Below are positions 21,196 through 32,400 of a stretch of DNA of 64,000 bases, piece after piece. This stretch comes from Heligmosomoides polygyrus polygyrus (taxonomy: Eukaryota > Nematoda > Chromadorea > Rhabditida > Heligmosomidae), in assembly GCA_947396885.1 (NCBI GenBank), contig OX377204.1, positions 18,793,706 through 18,857,705 on the forward strand. Reading direction: 5' to 3'. Every line of letters starts with the position of its first letter. The first letter of the stretch is position 1. Below the pieces are notes generated by a model. That model saw nothing but the letters and a program-made list of their open reading frames with translations, was not told where the DNA came from and ran no database searches. The position numbers and the translations under genes were made by a program.

Positions 21196-21590
21196 TTGTA
21201 TCTGTTACAAACAAATTAACTAGATTATCGTCGTTATCGACGATCCTAACGTGTACCTCTTATCGCCCCGCCGTTACAGGTTGCGGAGGCGACCTCACTG
21301 TCGAAAGAGTGCTCCTGTCCTGCTCACCAGAGTCCCATCTCGGCTCCTTTCGCCTCTCCCCGTGCTCCTTCCCGTTCGACCTTCTCCCCATCACTGTAGC
21401 CGCTGCTAGGCTACCCCTCTCCTAAATATCTATCGTACAACTTATCATATTCTCTGCCGAAATAAACGCAGTATACCAGTCACTTCGTCTGCTCATTCTC
21501 TTCCTCTTCAAGCCACTGAATCACCTCTTCTGGGACATTAAGTCCTAAACGCCTCTGCCACTCTCTATATAGACGTTATTAATAAACAGG
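21196..21590 (+). mobile_element. Possible solo-LTR-like segment in the hAT interior
   Basis: A GC-rich 300-bp block with TGTTACAAACA at one side, a polyadenylation-like GAAATAAACGC at about 21460, and a TATATAGACG box near 21570 has the look of an LTR. I could not fix both ends or a target duplication, so the call is weak. Confidence 0.2.
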
Positions 21591-22214
21591 ACATGGATCA
21601 AAAAATACTCGTTTCACCTGTCTCTAAGAAACTGCCTCCAATGTCTTTCTGCGGGCTGGAATGGAATAACGAATGGAATACGAATGCGATGTACGTGCTA
21701 ACTCTCGGCCGGAAACGGAGGAGGCCAGCATCCTAGACAGAAGCTTATTTTTAATATTGTATTGCACTTGTTTCTCCTCTTTAACCTGTCCGTTTCCAAC
21801 CGGCAGCCCATACAATGTTAAAGAAATGAAAAAGTTAGTTGAGCGTAGAGAAAAGTCGGATTCGAGAAGCCTGTGCACAGGACGGTATTGTCTACAATAG
21901 CATCACATTAGAGCACCAAAAAACATCTACGGGGAATGGATATGAGCTGTAAGAGGAAACTACTAGAATGGGCACATCTTTATAACCCAGTCCACATAAA
22001 TTTAGACGCTAGTTGGTTGTTGATCAAAAATCACGTTTACGAAAATTTACGATTTACGACATTTTGGGTCGTAAAATCGTAAATTCGTAAAAAACTAGGT
22101 AAAAATGACCGCAAATCGTAAAATCGTAAATCGTAAATCGTAATTACGCACACCCCTGGTGCCTAACAAACCTCTGCACCGTTATAGCACCATCAAGTTA
22201 ATTGCGTAAACTAT

Positions 22215-22510
22215 AAAGGATAAAGGATAAAGGACGGCGTAATTCAATCCCTTTTGGGATGCGCTACGCATTCTACTTCTACGGGATATCGTAGAGGCGA
22301 TTTGAATGCGTATTTGGCCATACAATGACTTGTGGTGGCCAGTCGATGAACAAATCAGCGCTCTATCCTTCCCAAACAAGTCTGGTACCAATTCACCGAC
22401 CCCGGAGGGATGGAATGCTTGGGTTAGCCTAGGCGGGAGATCTGAACCAGGAACCTGGTATCGGGTGCACGCGACAGTCGGCGCCTCCTCCGACTGCGCT
22501 GCACGCGCCC
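22215..22510 (-). mobile_element. Full-length SINE with perfect 12-bp target duplication
   Basis: Best reference copy. TSD TGCGTAAACTAT at 22203-22214 and 22511-22522 is exact. The copy starts AAAGGATAAAGGATAAAGGA (3' tail), contains GGATGCGCTACGCATTCTAC and TGACTTGTGGTGGCCAGTCG, and ends with the head ...CTGCGCTGCACGCGCC. On the minus strand the head gives the A and B boxes of a pol III promoter. Confidence 0.96.
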
Positions 22511-22522
22511 TGCGTAAACTAT

Positions 22523-22957
22523 ATTAAATTAAATTACTTATTACCGTCATTCTCACGTTATTGCCATTCTTTTGGTCGGCTCCCTGTATCTAAGCTTCAG
22601 AATGCTGCAGAGCACTTAAAAGTAACGAAATAACAGGGCGTAGTGATACTATGCTCGTTTTACATTGTTCTTTCCTCGTTAGGTTACCAGTGTTGTGAGG
22701 ATTGCTTTGTTTGCCACTTCCCTGCTGTATGAGAGCACTAAGGTGCAGTTCTAAATGAATAAATCTGTCAGACTTGCTCTCACTGTAGATTGTCCTCCTT
22801 CGGCAGTTTGCATAGAGTACTTCCATTCATCCAGCTTGAGTTGCTTCGGTAGGGAACTGTCTTGCAAAAGCTGTCGCCGGACACCCTTTTTCTTCTGACG
22901 TGCAATGACATCTGGTTCGTAGTGTTTTTCTGGCTTAAACCACCTATTCTTCTACTG
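22523..22957. other. Unique DNA, nothing recognised
   Basis: No supportable gene or repeat. Confidence 0.35.
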
Positions 22958-23220
22958 GCGAGGGGCAATGCAGTCGGTGTATGCGCCGACTGTCGCGTGC
23001 ACCAGGTTCCAGGTTCCTGTTGGAGTTTTCCTTCCAAGCCAACCGTCCCTCGAGGTCTGTGAATTAGTACCAGACAAATTCCTGGAAAGGGTAAATCACT
23101 GAATCGTTGATCGGCTAGCCACCGTAGGTCACTTCATTGGCCAAAAACACATTCAAATTACCTCCATACGATATGTCGCAGAACTACAATGTGTGGCGCA
23201 TTTCAAGTGTTTGACGACTT
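22958..23220 (+). mobile_element. SINE, moderately diverged
   Basis: Forward: GCAATGCAGTCGGTGTATGC, CCAGGTTCCTGTTGGAGTTT, GTGAATTAGTACCAGACAAA, GGCCAAAAACACATTCAAAT and AATGTGTGGCGCATTTCAAG. Confidence 0.85.
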
Positions 23221-23872
23221 TCTATGCTTTCTCATATCCACTGTAGTCATGACTATTTTGAGGCCATGACGAGCCACTGCTACTTGTCTGCATTCCGCAG
23301 TGTGTTGGAGTGCTACCATTTGTCATACTTTACAACTTTCCTAAGCTTTTGATGCCGGCGCTCATCTGTCAGGTAGCCACAATCGCAGCTCCGCTGCTCA
23401 TGGCAACGACGCTTCGGACTGGGTTTCTCCGCTAAAGTTCTACTCATTGTCCGGTCTGCTATAACCTGACTTGAACAGCCACGGGATGAACATAAAAACG
23501 CGGTTCGTTTTGCGAAACGAGCCTACCTCCAATTCTGTTCCTTTCCGTAACTTTCCCTCTTCCTTATTTTGTGTAGCTTCTACATTGATTTTCAGTCTTT
23601 CTGTCTTGCTCTTATCTTTTCTATTTATTTTCTATCTATTTATTTCTATATTTTAATCTGTCTATCTACTATCCACACAGTTGATTTTTTCTTTCATTTG
23701 AACCTGCAGAACTGATCTGCTTGCCGTTGAGATGGGTCTTCGTTGTTTTTGCTATTTTGTAGTAAGAACACTGACGACTTCAGAAGCCATTCAAGAAGCC
23801 AAAGATACTATATGAAGTCCTCATTAAATTAACTTCATTAAAATTTTCCACTCTTCGTCCAACTTGGCGCTC
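23221..23872. other. Unique DNA, nothing recognised
   Basis: AT-rich, with a T/C-rich stretch at 23580-23690. No gene or element found. Confidence 0.35.
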
Positions 23873-24070
23873 AAAAAGGATAAAGCACTTCCTTTTGGGT
23901 TGCGCCATGCATTCTTCTCATACGAGATGTCATGGAGGCAATTGGAATGCGTATATGACCTATACAATGACATATGGTTGCCAATCGATGGACAAATCAG
24001 AGGCGGGAAATCCGAACCAGCAATCTGGGATGCGTGTGACAGCCGGCTTCTCCACAGACTGCGCTACTAT
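23873..24070 (-). mobile_element. SINE with internal deletion
   Basis: Reverse: GGTTGCGCCATGCATTCTTC and TACAATGACATATGGTTGCC, then a jump from ATGGACAAATCAG to AGGCGGGAAATCCGAACCAG, losing about 80 bp. It ends CACAGACTGCGCTAC. Confidence 0.85.
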
Positions 24071-24311
24071 CCACCCAGCTTCTCATTGTCCACAATTCTG
24101 TCCTACCTTCCTTCCTATCTTGCGACTTTTTCAACAACAGGGCTTCTCAGCTGCTCGAAATGCTGTTTCATAGCTTCATAGCTTTTAATGTTGAGGATTA
24201 AGTTTAGTTTTTTGTTTAGGATCAGATTATTCAACCATTTGAGAGCTCACTGGCATCTGCTCGAACAAGTCGATTACTACCGGAGAGCAACTAATAGGTG
24301 ATATGATTTAA

Positions 24312-24603
24312 GGACAAAAGAAAGCGGTAATCAGTCATCAACTCACTCTGGGATGCGCCACTCATTATCTTCTAAAAAATGTCGTGGAGGCGATCTGAAT
24401 GAGTATTTGGTTTGCACAATGACTTGATGGCCAGCCTATGAAAACGTCAGTGCTCTATCCTTCCCATACAAGTCTGGTATCATTTTACCAGCCCTAATGG
24501 GAAGGAAGCCTTGGTTGGCCTCGGCGGGATATCCAAACCAAGAACCTACCCATCGGGTGCATGCGACAGCCGGCGCCTCCTCCGACTGCGCTACACGCGC
24601 CAC
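24312..24603 (-). mobile_element. Full-span SINE
   Basis: Reverse, complete order from GGGATGCGCCACTCATTATC through CCTTCCCATACAAGTCTGGT to CTCCGACTGCGCTACACGCG. Target duplication not clear. Confidence 0.9.
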
Positions 24604-26509
24604 TAATTATATAAATTTATAAATATTAACAATATATCAGAGTGTTTCCGAGGTTTAGGTCATATAGCTCCGCGACATAGAACTTGAACTTTTCGACTCT
24701 CGCAAAAAATGGCTCAATTTCTTTAATTTTTGGTATTTTGTTCATTGAATAAGTGTTTGAATCTACATGTTTCTCAGAGATTGTGTCTGCATCTAAGCCT
24801 GCTGAAAAGTTTTAAACTGCTCAACCAGGGCAACTCATTGGGTTTCTTTTCATAACATGTTTTTTGTCTCCTATTTTCTATTTTTTCCAAAATTGTCGTT
24901 TTCGCTATTAACCATATCTCGTGTTTCCTAAGTTTGAGGCTTAATTCAATGTCAGACTGGCTATTCCTCGCTGTGGCGGTCGAAGCAAATTTCCGTGCAG
25001 TTGATGAGGTCTTCAAGGGCAGAAATAATTAGAGGACTTTTCCAGACCGGCAATCGAAGAGATGTTTAGGTGTTGTAAATGCCTAGAAAAACACTGCAGA
25101 GGAGGGGATGGATTATGTGGTGGTCGCTGACAGGCGCCTTTTGTTCGCTCCCCGGCAAGGCTGTCAAGCGGAAAAAAGTCCCGTCGTGTGGTGCCTTCGA
25201 GCAGTCGCACTTCACCGCAGAACTTCTCTCCATCTGGTTTCTACTGCTACTTTCTTCAGGCTTGGGCTTACGATTCTTCAAAGTTGCTCGCTTAGGGACA
25301 ACTCTCTTAGCAGAAGGTAATGCTCCGAAATCGTGTGATACTGCAAACACCTTGAAAGTTCATCGGTCTTGCATTCTCTGAAGACCAAACATTCGTAAGT
25401 GCACGACTGTTCTTTGTATTTCTGTGATTTGCAAATTTTGCTGATTTCTTTGATCACGTGTACTTAGCCAGTCTAGCGCCCAATCTGAATGCTGTCTGTG
25501 GACAAATTCGCCTGTTCTCCACTACGACCTGTCAAGCGAAAATCGATAAATCAATCGAGATTAATTGACAGATAGATAGTGGCAATTTGTTGTCGAGCAC
25601 GTCGAGCCACTACTATGTGCTTGATTCCACTCCATATGGTCATTTCGATAACGAAACTTGATAATATCGATTAATATTGATTGCCTAGCTGTTTACTCCG
25701 TTTGTGAACTCCGTTTACCGACTCACAAATAATGTAATAGAGCAGAGATCGCTTGACTCTACCTCAAACGATCATTACTAGGAGGAAACTTAGTCGTATT
25801 GATCCATATTGATTGCTCGATCGCTGCTTTTTGTTGCAGTGAAGTAAGTTCACCGACTAGCAAACAAATAAAATAGAAATAGCTTGGCTGCGACTTCACC
25901 TCAAACGATCATTTCTAGAATAAAGCAATTAGTTATTAATTTAATTATTTGCACATGAACGCACACATAGTTATGGAACGTGTAATAACCTTATTAACTC
26001 AGGAAGTGGGGACGATCCCGTAGCGGAAAACTCAACAGAAAACATGGTTCGCAGACTATTTTAATCGAGATATGCGAAAAAACACACAACTGTTTACACA
26101 TAAGGAATGAAGGGGACAGCTAGATCTACCTACTCACTGCACAGACGGGAACTACGGGCCTTACGTCTCCAGCTTACGTCTGGAGACAATGACCGAGTCG
26201 AGGACCGCGACGCACGGGCGTTGGGGGATCGGCTTCCAGAGAGCCGTCTGTCGCCTATATACGGTTTTTGGCCCTGGATATTCCTATGGGCGGTAACAGA
26301 GACGCGGAGGTGGGAACGGTCCCGTATTAGCACATGGAGATGAAGTGCGCTTGAATGCGTACTTACAAATGCAGGAAATGGACACAGCGTGATTAGCAAC
26401 AGAACATGGTCAAGATCGAAGAACCTCAACAAACAAAGCTGAACAGCGTTATGTGTGAATTGGAGGTAATGGAAAAACTCCTGAGAAAAAAAAATCAAGA
26501 AGATGTGAA
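24604..26509. other. Unique DNA with one possible exon
   Basis: Mostly unrecognised. Around 25520-25900 there are repeated short phrases (AACGATCATT, CTCAAACGATCATT twice at 25764 and 25902), which suggests an old duplication. Two GTCCCGTA/ATCCCGTA-containing phrases near 26010 and 26310 resemble each other. The possible exon is listed at 25140. Confidence 0.3.
25140..25345 (-). CDS. Possible single exon, unrecognised
   Basis: On the minus strand, an acceptor-like GTTTGCAG precedes an open frame that reads VSHDFGALPSAKRVVPKRAT, then KPKPEESSSRNQMERSSAVK and APHDGTFFRLTALPGSEQ. It is basic and serine-rich, like a disordered nuclear protein region. No conserved domain, partner exon or clear donor was found. 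It could be chance. Confidence 0.2.
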
Positions 26510-27465
26510 ATATTTTATTTATTATTTTGACAATCAGCAGATAAAAAATTTGGGAGTGAGGGGTTGATTAGTGTAGCCATTGATGGAGAAGAGCAGCGGC
26601 CAAACACTGCAAGTCGTAATCGAAGATGGCTCCGGATACCAACTTAGTAGGTCCGTCAACTCCATCGCTCCATCAACACCCGCGTAATGTCTGGGATAGG
26701 AAGAAGAAGGAAAGCGAGATATACTAGTGTTAGTTAGGAGAACAAACAGAACTGCCGTGAAAGAAAGGGATAAGAGCGACAAAGGTGAGCAGGAAAGAAA
26801 AAGGAATGTGGAAAGCTTTGAGCAAAAAATAGAAACAAATAGGAACATGAATTAGAAACAATAACGTGAGAACTTTACATCAAAACAACATGTTCGCTTG
26901 TGCGAAATCAAGGCGAGAAAGAGCTATGAATTAGAGGCTAATGAGAACGAAAGACTGAAATGTTGCCCTTAGGTGATATCAGCGAGGTGTAGTGTGGAAA
27001 TTAGGCCTAGCTCCTCAATCTTTTTCGGAAAACAAAAGCATTTTGTGCCTCTAATAAGCCTGGAGGCAACATTTGCAACCAACGAGCAAAAAAAGTTTAA
27101 CACTTTTTCACGATTTTTTCTTTTAATAGTGGGATACTGAAAGCGGCAGCTATTAGGTTGACATAATGTAGGCAAAAAGACCCAATACTTACGGGGTCTT
27201 AGTCGGGACTCTCCTTTAAGGACATTGAAGTAAGAAACTAAATCGTTGAATACGCGTCTGTAAAGAAGGCTTTTAAGGCTAAATTGTTTAAGTCTCTCTC
27301 GATAACTTGGGATCGCCCTCATATCACCCAAACTTGGTACACATCTGCAAAATAGAACCCTAGAGGAAGACTTCTGAAACTCCTCAATTTCGGCCTGGAG
27401 CCTTTTGAGGAAGGACTCCAAGCCTGCGAACAGTATTCCAATATAGAGATTACATAAGTTTTATG
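26510..27465 (-). mobile_element. CR1-like non-LTR retrotransposon, 5'-truncated
   Basis: Minus-strand element. Coding remains run from about 27465 to 26969. A roughly 430-bp T-rich 3' UTR follows, ending in AATAATAAATAAAAT at about 26532-26518, the same kind of AATA-rich tail as the LINE at 1-340. 5' truncation is normal for LINEs. Confidence 0.65.
26969..27465 (-). pseudogene. CR1-like reverse transcriptase C-terminus
   Basis: The frame just upstream reads SILEYCSQAWSP, a hallmark near the RT end of CR1/Jockey-type elements. A one-base shift then enters the long frame at 27421, with SYRERLKQFSLKSLLYRRVF and NDLVSYFNVLKGESRLRPRK. The pattern R-L-K-x-x-x-L-x-S-L-x-Y-R-R...D-L...K-I-L-x-G is characteristic of the C-terminal region. 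The shift at about 27425 and the missing palm domain make it non-functional. Confidence 0.75.
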
Positions 27466-27543
27466 TGAACTAATCAGTATGGGGTTTTGAATTTTTCATT
27501 TTCTTTAGCTATTCTTTCTTCTACAATGGAAATTAGTCTCTAT

Positions 27544-28003
27544 CATTAATTGAGTGATGCGTGAAACGTAGCCGGAGGAGGCGTTAACTGTGGCTTGAAC
27601 TTTGAACCGACTTGCGGCTAAGTAAACCTTCCACTCCTCCGGAGTCGGCAAGTTGGTGTCAGACTTGTCCGTGGAGGATAAAATACGTTGCATATTGCGA
27701 AGACTCGTCGCGGGGAGCGGGAACGCCAGATGCTACTACCGCAATCGTGACAGCCAATCACGTGCACTACCTGTGCGGTGCCTGACTGGCTACCGTGGTC
27801 ACGGTATGAGCAACTGCGCGTTCCCGCACCCGCGCTGCACATTCCTGGAACACCGCTGCGCCTTCGCCTTATGTAGACAAAATTTGACTTTTTTACTGGC
27901 AGGCTACTTAGAGTCATTGGTAGATGCCCGCTCCAATGACATGCGGTGAAAATAGAATGCGTGGCGCATTCCGTAAGGCGGATGCATCCATTATCGTTCA
28001 CTA
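27544..28003 (+). mobile_element. SINE interrupted by a foldback element
   Basis: Head and first half at 27544-27690 (GAAACGTAGCCGGAGGAGGC, GTCAGACTTGTCCGTGGAGG). The 3' part resumes at about 27911 (GAATGCGTGGCGCATTCCGT). Between them lies the foldback at 27695-27880. I could not define a target duplication for the insert. Confidence 0.65.
27695..27880. mobile_element. Foldback element with paired GCCAATCA arms
   Basis: GCGGGAACGC (27718) and GCGTTCCCGC (27817) are exact complements. The inner arms also pair with mismatches (ACCGCAATCGTGACAGCCAA against CTGGCTACCGTGGTCACGGT). The CCAATCA motif lies at the inner end of the left arm, and its partner is mutated (TGACTGG). The design matches the foldback at 46735. 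Confidence 0.6.
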
Positions 28004-28946
28004 ATCTATGAAATAAGCTTGTGTCACCGTAATGGCGTCTCTGTCAGTACCTCTTGCTGACGGGCTCGAATACTCCTGGATGAGTCAGTCCATCCGAAGC
28101 TGCTGCTTTTCCCACGAGTCCTATCGGCTACAAATGGTCGCGATTATCACTGGGGCGCCCGGCTTCGGCGGCTGCAGCGTCAGGCCTGGCCCCGAGAAGC
28201 CCTCCGGGGACTCGCTCATCACTATCTATCACGTACGACGACCACGATTATAGACACTTCGTCCCAGGCTCCCTCACACTCCCTCGTCTCACCCCTGGCC
28301 CCGGCGAGGATTATTTTTGAGGTCGTCATTGCTCTTGCTCAGACTTAACCTCTTCAGCGGCGAATGCACTAGTAGCCCGAAATTTGCTTGTGTCTTCATA
28401 CCGTTTCTTCAGTCTGTCGCTTTTTTTATTCGGCAAAAATAAATTTAAATTCCATATGATTTATTGGACACTTTACTACTGTGGGGCGCCGTGTATTCCA
28501 TTTTCTTCGATTTTTCAACTCCTTTCAATTAATGATGGAGGATAGCTAAACATGTTTCGGTGAGACAGATTTGGTATTTTCTTAATCCACGTCGGCTTAA
28601 AAGGAGCTATTTAAGTAAGGTGGGCCACTCTGAACTTTGCTTTCAGGTGTTCGAAATAACTGTCATGTATTCTATGGCGCATATTACAAACCACAACAAC
28701 CAATCTTCCGTTCAACATGACCAGATTCTACATGGAATTGTCCTAAAGTTGATACTGATTGATCGATATCCACTGGTCGATAGATGAAGCCTATCCATAG
28801 TCATCCACACCCGCACAACTACATATACTATTTTACCAATCCTATTTGCTTTACTGCGAACTCACAGAGTTAGTTCTGCGAAACGTCGACCACCAAATGA
28901 CTGGAGAATTGATATCGAGCGGTTTTATCGATTGCATTTTACCCAT
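28004..28946. other. Unique DNA, nothing recognised
   Basis: A GC-rich patch at 28140-28320 stands out in base composition only. I found no exon or element. Confidence 0.3.
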
Positions 28947-29232
28947 GGGCCCGTGCAGCGCAGTCGGAGAAGGCGCGGCTGTCGTCTGCACCCGTTTCCA
29001 GGTTCCTGGTTCGGATTTCCCGCCTAGGCCAACAAAGCCTTCCATCCCTCCGGGGTCGGCGAATTGGTACCAGACTTGTCTGGGAAGGATAGAGCGCTGA
29101 CTTGTTCATCGGCTGGCCACCGCAAGTCATTGTATGGCCAAATACGCATTCAACTGCCTCCACGACATCCCGTAGAAGTAGAATGCGTGGCGCATTCCAA
29201 AGGGGATTGAATAACGCCGTCCTTTGTCCTTT
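28947..29232 (+). mobile_element. Full-length SINE with 11-bp target duplication
   Basis: TSD ATTTTACCCAT at 28936-28946 and 29233-29243 is exact. Head with A box (GCAGCGCAGTCGG) and B box (GGTTCCTGGTTCGGATTTCC), body ending AATAACGCCGTCCTTTGTCC. One of the best forward reference copies. Confidence 0.96.
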
Positions 29233-29271
29233 ATTTTACCCATCTGAAACATTTGTGATTTTCTTATTAGT

Positions 29272-29397
29272 GTGTGGTGGCACAGATGAGCCGGCAGTCA
29301 CGTGCACCTCGATTCGATATCCTAGGTTCACATCCCGTCCAGGCCAACACGCTGTCATCCTACTGGGGTCGGTGAATTGGTATCAGACTTATCTTAC
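29272..29397 (+). mobile_element. SINE 5' half
   Basis: Head GCACAGATGAGCCGGCAGTC, B-box region TATCCTAGGTTCACATCCCG and GGGGTCGGTGAATTGGTATC, stopping after AGACTTATCTTACA. The 3' half is lost. Confidence 0.8.
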
Positions 29398-30413
29398 ATT
29401 TTGTCTTTATTAAAATTCGATTTTGAATCAATTTTATCTGAAATCATTCACAAAAGATACGTATATTAGTCTTCACCAGGTTTTATAGTCTTCATCGGGT
29501 ATGCTGCTTTTTTACTTGATTTTTGTCTGTCGACGCGGAGTAAGCCAAACTTTGAAAAGCATGCAATGATTGCCAAGGCTTATGACCTACGAAAGCTGTA
29601 AAGAGAGAAAGATAAGGTTTACTGAGTTAAATGACTCAACAAGTGTCAATTTTTAACCATTATAATAGCGATTAAAGAGCATCATTTTCTTATTCATGCT
29701 AGCATTTTCTCTGCTTATTATAGTTGTTGGTGTTGTATTTTGACGTTTCGCAAATTTTACACCTCGACGTTGTTACACTGCTGCGTTTGTCGATTAAGTT
29801 AAGAAATCGCGAACAATCAAAAAACCGCGCACATATAAATTTGATAGGGCACTTTTCTTTTTAGGAAAAAAGAGAAGACAATTTTTGTGCTAGTCGCTTA
29901 TGTGGCCTACATGGGAGGCGAAAACGCACCAATCAGAGTACCGTTTTCACGCACTCCCTCTGAGCGACTTCCCCGTCCTATGCATCCCCATGATCTGATG
30001 CATCCCAACCACGTGTAGGCTGCATTAGCGAGTAGTGTCTTAAAAAACCATGGTGAACGAGAGAGTGTTGCGCCTCTGTAAAGCAATAATTTCTGGCTTT
30101 GTTCTTGTAACATTAGGACAGCACGACCTTTGGGAGAGGCTTCGGCGATGCAACGAATGCAGCCACTATGTCCTTCTTTGGAAAGCCAGCATTTCCAGAA
30201 GCTTAGCTTCATGCAGTAAAAAGCTCTTAATATCTCCCTCGGGTCACTGGAGCGGTGCTTTTAAGCAGTTGTTTTGCCCAGATTGAGGGACAAATGCCAG
30301 GGGCAGCCCGTTTACTCAACCCTGCGAGCGGTTAGCCGCACGCCCACACCGCATTCGCGACGTCGTCGCCAGGGATACGAGTTCTTCGCACAGGACAATT
30401 TCGGCGCCGTTAA
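29398..30413. other. Unique DNA, nothing recognised
   Basis: No exon or repeat that I can support. Confidence 0.35.
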
Positions 30414-30613
30414 GGCCTTGTTTAGGCCTATGGTATACTCCCGCGTCGCTCCAGCGATGGGCGCGGGGCAACTGTCAACGGCGCGCCTTCGCTGCAGTGG
30501 TGGACGGCGCAGTGGGGCGCGGTTGTCAGTTGGCGCGCCATCGCTCCCGCGATGCGTCGCAGAGGGGTGTTATACCTCCGCGTCGCGGGAGTGAAACATA
30601 CTCCCGTGCGACG

Positions 30614-30674
30614 GCCGTCGCAGCCCGTCGCTCGTCGCAGTGCAGTGCACTGCGACGAGCGACGGGCTGCGATG
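30614..30674. repeat. Near-perfect GC-rich palindrome
   Basis: CTCGTCGCAGTGC and GCACTGCGACGAG flank the 3-nt loop AGT. Pairing continues outward through GTCGCAGCCCGTCG with one mismatch, giving arms of about 29 bp. Confidence 0.85.
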
Positions 30675-30867
30675 GTCGCGGAGGGGGGAGCGCTTGTCAT
30701 GCCCTATTCTATGCACTTCCCCTCACTTATTTCGACACTTCCTTGTTTCGTGACCATACCACAGCAATTTCAACACACGTCTGGTGATATTGGGTGGTCA
30801 TGTGATGTCTCTGTTGTTCTCGTAGAAATTTCGTCGTGGGTAGAGTCATTTTGGGTTTTTTTCTGTG

Positions 30868-31130
30868 CCAAATGAACGGCAGCTTTTCGGATGAGATGAT
30901 TTTCTAGGCCGTTTTCTCCCTCTTTTGTGCCGATTCTTGCATTTTTTTCGCCTGTGAACCTCCTCGACGGCACAGAAGTCCACATTTCTGTGCCGGACAA
31001 GTCACAGGGAGGTTCTGCTGACATGTCCGGCACAGGAATGTGCCAAATGAACGGCAGCTTTTCGGATGAGATCTAGGCCGTTTTCTCCCTCTTTTGTGCC
31101 GATTCTTGCATTTTTTTCGCCTGTGAACCC
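30868..31130. repeat. Direct duplication of about 95 bp
   Basis: AAATGAACGGCAGCTTTTCG ... GTGCCGATTCTTGCATTTTT ... CGCCTGTGAACC occurs at 30869-30960 and again at 31045-31130. About 80 bp of GTGCCGGACA-type repeats lie between. Confidence 0.85.
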
Positions 31131-31133
31131 CCC

Positions 31134-31500
31134 TTGTAAAACACCACTTTTGAAAAATTGGGCCACAGCTGGGACGTTTCCGTTCTGGACACGTCACGAG
31201 AAGCCTCTCGTGTCGTGTCGAGCACAGAAACGTGGGTTTCCGTGCCTGTGGATAGCGTGAGGAAGGAAAGAAATGCATGAATCGACACAGGCATGGCGGA
31301 AACCCCCCTTGTAAAACACCACTTTTGAAAAATTGGGCCACAGCTGGGACGTTTCCATGCTGGACACGTCACGAGAAGCCTCTCGTGTCGTGTCGAGCAC
31401 AGAACCTGGGTTTCCGTGCCTGTGGATAGCATGAGGAACGAAAGAAACGCATGAATCGACACAGGCATGACGGAAACCCCCCTTGTAAAACACGACATCC
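31134..31500. repeat. ~175-bp tandem repeat, two and a bit units
   Basis: TTGTAAAACACCACTTTTGA starts at 31134, 31309 and (TTGTAAAACACGAC, partial) 31483, so the period is 174-175 bp. Units contain ACGTCACGAGAAGCCTCTCG and TCGACACAGGCATG. Confidence 0.92.
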
Positions 31501-32022
31501 ACGAAATACCATTGAAAGCAGCAACCATACGACGGCATACGGATCAGAAGGCGATAAAACGAGAAAAAACCCGAAACCACGAACGAAAATGCTGAGAAAA
31601 CAAGGAATCCGGGAAAAAATGCACTGAGTCAGCTGATTCGCCAAAATTCTGCAAAAGTCTCCTTCTGCAGAACTGCGTGAACTATGTCAGCCTCAGCGAC
31701 GGCGACGGCTCGCGACGCGCATCGCGAGCCATCGCGTCGCTGTGCACTCCCGCGTCGCGGCAGCGGACGCTAGTATACCATAGGCCTTAGTGTGTGCGCG
31801 ACGCGCGACGCGATGCTATGTGTAGTGGCCGAATTGATCAATCGTGTCGCTCGATCAATTTGGCCACTACGCATGCACGGCCGAATTGATCAATCGCGTC
31901 GCGCGTCCCGTGCACACTAAACAAGGCCTAAAAGTGGCAGCAACACCCAGTGACATCATATGTGAGCGGCAGCTGAAGGACGCGAAAGCGTGGACTAGCG
32001 GCTGTTCGTCGCTGCACCCTTG

Positions 32023-32400
32023 GGCCCCGTTTATACTTCGACGCCGAGCGACGCGACGCCACGTATGGTGGCCAGGGCAGCGCGACGGGAGGTACACCCG
32101 CCCCCTGCTGGGGGGCGTGGTGTCAGGAGGTACACAGCTGTTCTACGGACCGGAAACTTTTGCTTAGCGTGCCAAAGGTTTCGTAAGGCAGCCGTTAGAC
32201 TCTTTGTGAAGCCTAGGGGTTGGGGTGGATGAGCAAGTGAGATGAGAGAAAGATCGCACACCCCCCCCCCCCCCCCCAGCAGGGGCGGGTGTGCCTCATT
32301 ACCGTCCTCCGGTGGCCACATTGATTGAGCGACGCGATCGATCAATTTTCCCACTTTACATGCCGTCGCGTCGCTTGGCGTCGGAAGTATAAACAGGGCC
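32023..32400. mobile_element. Third PIF/Harbinger-type MITE
   Basis: Left end GGCCCCGTTTATACTTC and right complement GGCCCTGTTTATACTTC, both continuing into GACGCC-AGCGACGCGACG. The flanks are TTG and TTA, compatible with a TTA duplication with one mutation. Inside, ACACCCGCCCCCTGCTGGG pairs with CAGCAGGGGCGGGTGTG. It sits 95 bp from the nested pair at 30414-31928. Confidence 0.75.
32261..32277. repeat. C17 homopolymer
   Basis: Seventeen consecutive C. It lies inside the third MITE beside the GC-rich stem. Confidence 0.95.

Larger units (their letters stand above)
20280..22158. mobile_element. Non-autonomous hAT transposon (copy 1)
   Basis: The ends are CAGGGGTGTGCGCAAATG (left) and its counterpart CGCACACCCCTG (right). 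They are flanked by a perfect 8-bp duplication GTGCCTAA at 20272-20279 and 22159-22166. An 8-bp TSD with a CAGGGGTGTGCG end defines a hAT superfamily element. Subterminal regions are packed with CGTAAATCGTAAA repeats, as binding-site arrays in hATs often are. No hAT transposase is encoded. The interior holds a coding-like exon (20794-21002, minus) and an LTR-like stretch, so it seems to carry foreign DNA. Confidence 0.93.
30425..31786. mobile_element. Inner PIF/Harbinger-type element, non-autonomous
   Basis: TIR GGCCTATGGTATACT is perfect at both ends (30425 and complement ending 31786), and TSD TTA lies at 30422-30424 and 31787-31789. It inserted into the TTA inside the outer element's own left end. 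1,362 bp long, no transposase. It contains a palindrome at 30614, a two-copy block at 30860 and a 175-bp tandem repeat at 31134. Confidence 0.88.
30414..31928. mobile_element. PIF/Harbinger-type MITE containing a second MITE
   Basis: Outer element. TIRs GGCCTTGTTTAGTGTG (left, interrupted after GGCCTTGTTTA) and CACACTAAACAAGGCC (right end 31928). TSD TAA at 30411-30413 and 31929-31931. TSDs of TWA form and GG-starting ends are typical of PIF/Harbinger MITEs. Without the insert it would be about 150 bp and strongly self-complementary, with GGCCGAATTGATCAATCG repeats at 31828 and 31880. Confidence 0.85.
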
